6,686 bases of DNA from Betaproteobacteria bacterium. GTDB lineage: Bacteria > Pseudomonadota > Gammaproteobacteria > Burkholderiales > Burkholderiaceae_C. Below are positions 5,937-6,686 of the stretch, in pieces. The notes beneath the pieces were generated by a model, which searched no databases, had not been told where the DNA came from, and was given only the letters and a program-made list of their open reading frames with translations. The position numbers and the translations under genes are program-made. The stretch lies in contig RFWA01000136.1 of assembly GCA_009922295.1 (NCBI GenBank), positions 1-6,686 of the forward strand, in the 5' to 3' direction. Within the stretch, counting starts at the first letter, position 1, and the number at the start of each line of letters is the position of its first letter.

Positions 5937-6194
5937 TTTGAATCCTATCTAAGGTATCGGTACGGCTGACAAAGCGTTTCCTGACACTGCTTGCGACAAC
6001 CGTATTTCTTGCTGGATCGTTAGTTAACGTGATTAGACCAGACATGATGAAGTGAATCGCCTAGGCCAGCCAGGGACCAGGAGGGATTGAGGGGCTGCGG
6101 TGATTTAGTGGGGGTGAATGGTTTGGCGGTCCGATAAAGTCAATGCGGTTACGCCGACAATAGGCACCCAGACTCAACCCAAAAAGAAAACCCC
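5937..6194. promoter_or_regulatory. Divergent intergenic region between the DUF945 operon and the GST gene
   Basis: These 258 bases must contain the start signals of both divergent transcripts. On the minus side AGGA ahead of the 5936 start is visible. On the plus side only a purine-rich AAAAAGAAAA precedes the GST start at 6195, which is weak. I could not identify a confident -35/-10 pair for either gene. Minus-strand TTGTC elements near 5960-6000 are candidates only. There is no strong palindrome indicating a dedicated operator. Confidence 0.4.
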
Positions 6195-6686
6195 ATGATC
6201 AAGTTCTACTTCAATCTCGCACCCAACCCCGCCAAAGTGGCGCTGTTCCTGGAGGAATCCGGTTTACCCTACGAAATTGTCCCGGTGGACACGCGCAAAG
6301 GGGAGCAACACGAGCCGGCGTACACCGCGATCAACCCAAATGCCAAGGTGCCTGCCATCGTGGACGACGGCGTGGTGGTTTTTGACAGTAACGCGATTCT
6401 GCTGTACCTGGCTGAAAAAAGCGGCCAGTTCCTGCCCGCAAACACGCCTCAGGCGAAGGGTGAAATGTTGTCGTGGCTGATGTTCGTGGCCAGCGGCATC
6501 GGCCCCTATAGCGGCCAGGCGGTTCACTTCAAGCGTTATGCGCCAGAGCCAATACCCTATGCCGTCGACCGTTATAACTTCGAAGCCTGGCGGCACTGGA
6601 ACATCATCGAAGCTCACCTGTCAAAACAAAGCCATATGGTGGGCAACAGCTACTCACTGGTGGACATGGCGCTGTGGGGCTGGGCC
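6195..6686 (+). CDS. Glutathione S-transferase, Nu-class/YghU-YfcG-like, 3' truncated by window edge
   Basis: The frame is open from ATG 6195 to the edge (164 complete codons). The N-terminal thioredoxin-like domain (about 1-80) begins MIKFYFNLAPNPAKVALFL. It contains INPNAKVPAIVDDG, where P53 is the expected cis-proline of the glutathione site, and FDSNAILLYLAEK, the place of the usual (E/D)SxAI residues that hold the gamma-glutamyl group (here Asp64-Ser65). The helical domain carries GPYSGQAVHFKRYAPE (103-118), a signature shared with Nu-class GSTs and disulfide-bond reductases such as YghU/YfcG, and VGNSYSLVDMALWGWA, the start of the helix-6 capping box. Normal family length is 200-230 residues, so about 40-65 residues are missing to the right. 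Likely role: cytosolic glutathione-dependent reduction or conjugation; substrate unknown. No catalytic Cys is seen, as expected for this class. Confidence 0.92.
   Translation, partial: MIKFYFNLAPNPAKVALFLEESGLPYEIVPVDTRKGEQHEPAYTAINPNAKVPAIVDDGVVVFDSNAILLYLAEKSGQFLPANTPQAKGEMLSWLMFVASGIGPYSGQAVHFKRYAPEPIPYAVDRYNFEAWRHWNIIEAHLSKQSHMVGNSYSLVDMALWGWA

Noticed and set aside
6264..6617. Minus-strand frame opposite the GST
   Set aside because: The plus strand carries an unmistakable GST across the same bases.

Overview
The window looks like chromosomal DNA of a betaproteobacterium, most likely Burkholderiales and plausibly the Comamonadaceae (Rhodoferax/Polaromonas-like). This is an inference from the type of H-NS protein, the DUF945 protein with a ChrR-like bicupin behind it, the Nu-class-like GST, and moderately GC-rich codon use. 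No rRNA, tRNA, CRISPR array or intact mobile element was seen.

Layout. Positions 2-190 (+) hold the C-terminal end of an unidentified protein. Positions 209-1019 (+) hold an exported S1/P1-type zinc nuclease broken by an internal, frame-changing deletion near position 715. Positions 1020-1340 hold no convincing gene but contain a perfect 30-bp palindrome (1252-1281). Positions 1341-1694 (-) encode an H-NS family nucleoid protein. Positions 1832-2914 (-) are one long open frame that is really two genes: an exported methionine sulfoxide reductase (MsrA) and a roughly 105-residue protein of unknown function. They are joined by an apparent one-base loss in a C run near the end of msrA (2192-2195). 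Positions 2915-3309 have no convincing gene. Positions 3310-3615 (-) carry the C-terminal remnant of a DUF4143-type AAA ATPase. Positions 3619-4278 and 4278-5936 (both -) form a tight two-gene operon: a membrane-anchored DUF945/YdgA-like protein with an extra C-terminal domain, followed by a two-domain cupin whose start codon shares a base with the preceding stop. Positions 6195-6686 (+) are the first 164 codons of a glutathione S-transferase that runs off the window.

Theme. The left 3.6 kb contains three damaged genes (nuclease, msrA tail, ATPase relic) among intact ones. The right 3 kb is intact. MsrA (repair of oxidised methionine in exported proteins) and the GST suggest redox and stress housekeeping, but they do not form one operon. 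The best candidate for an uncharacterised functional unit is the DUF945-bicupin operon. The most informative single observations are the two gene lesions, whose missing bases can be inferred from the reading frames.
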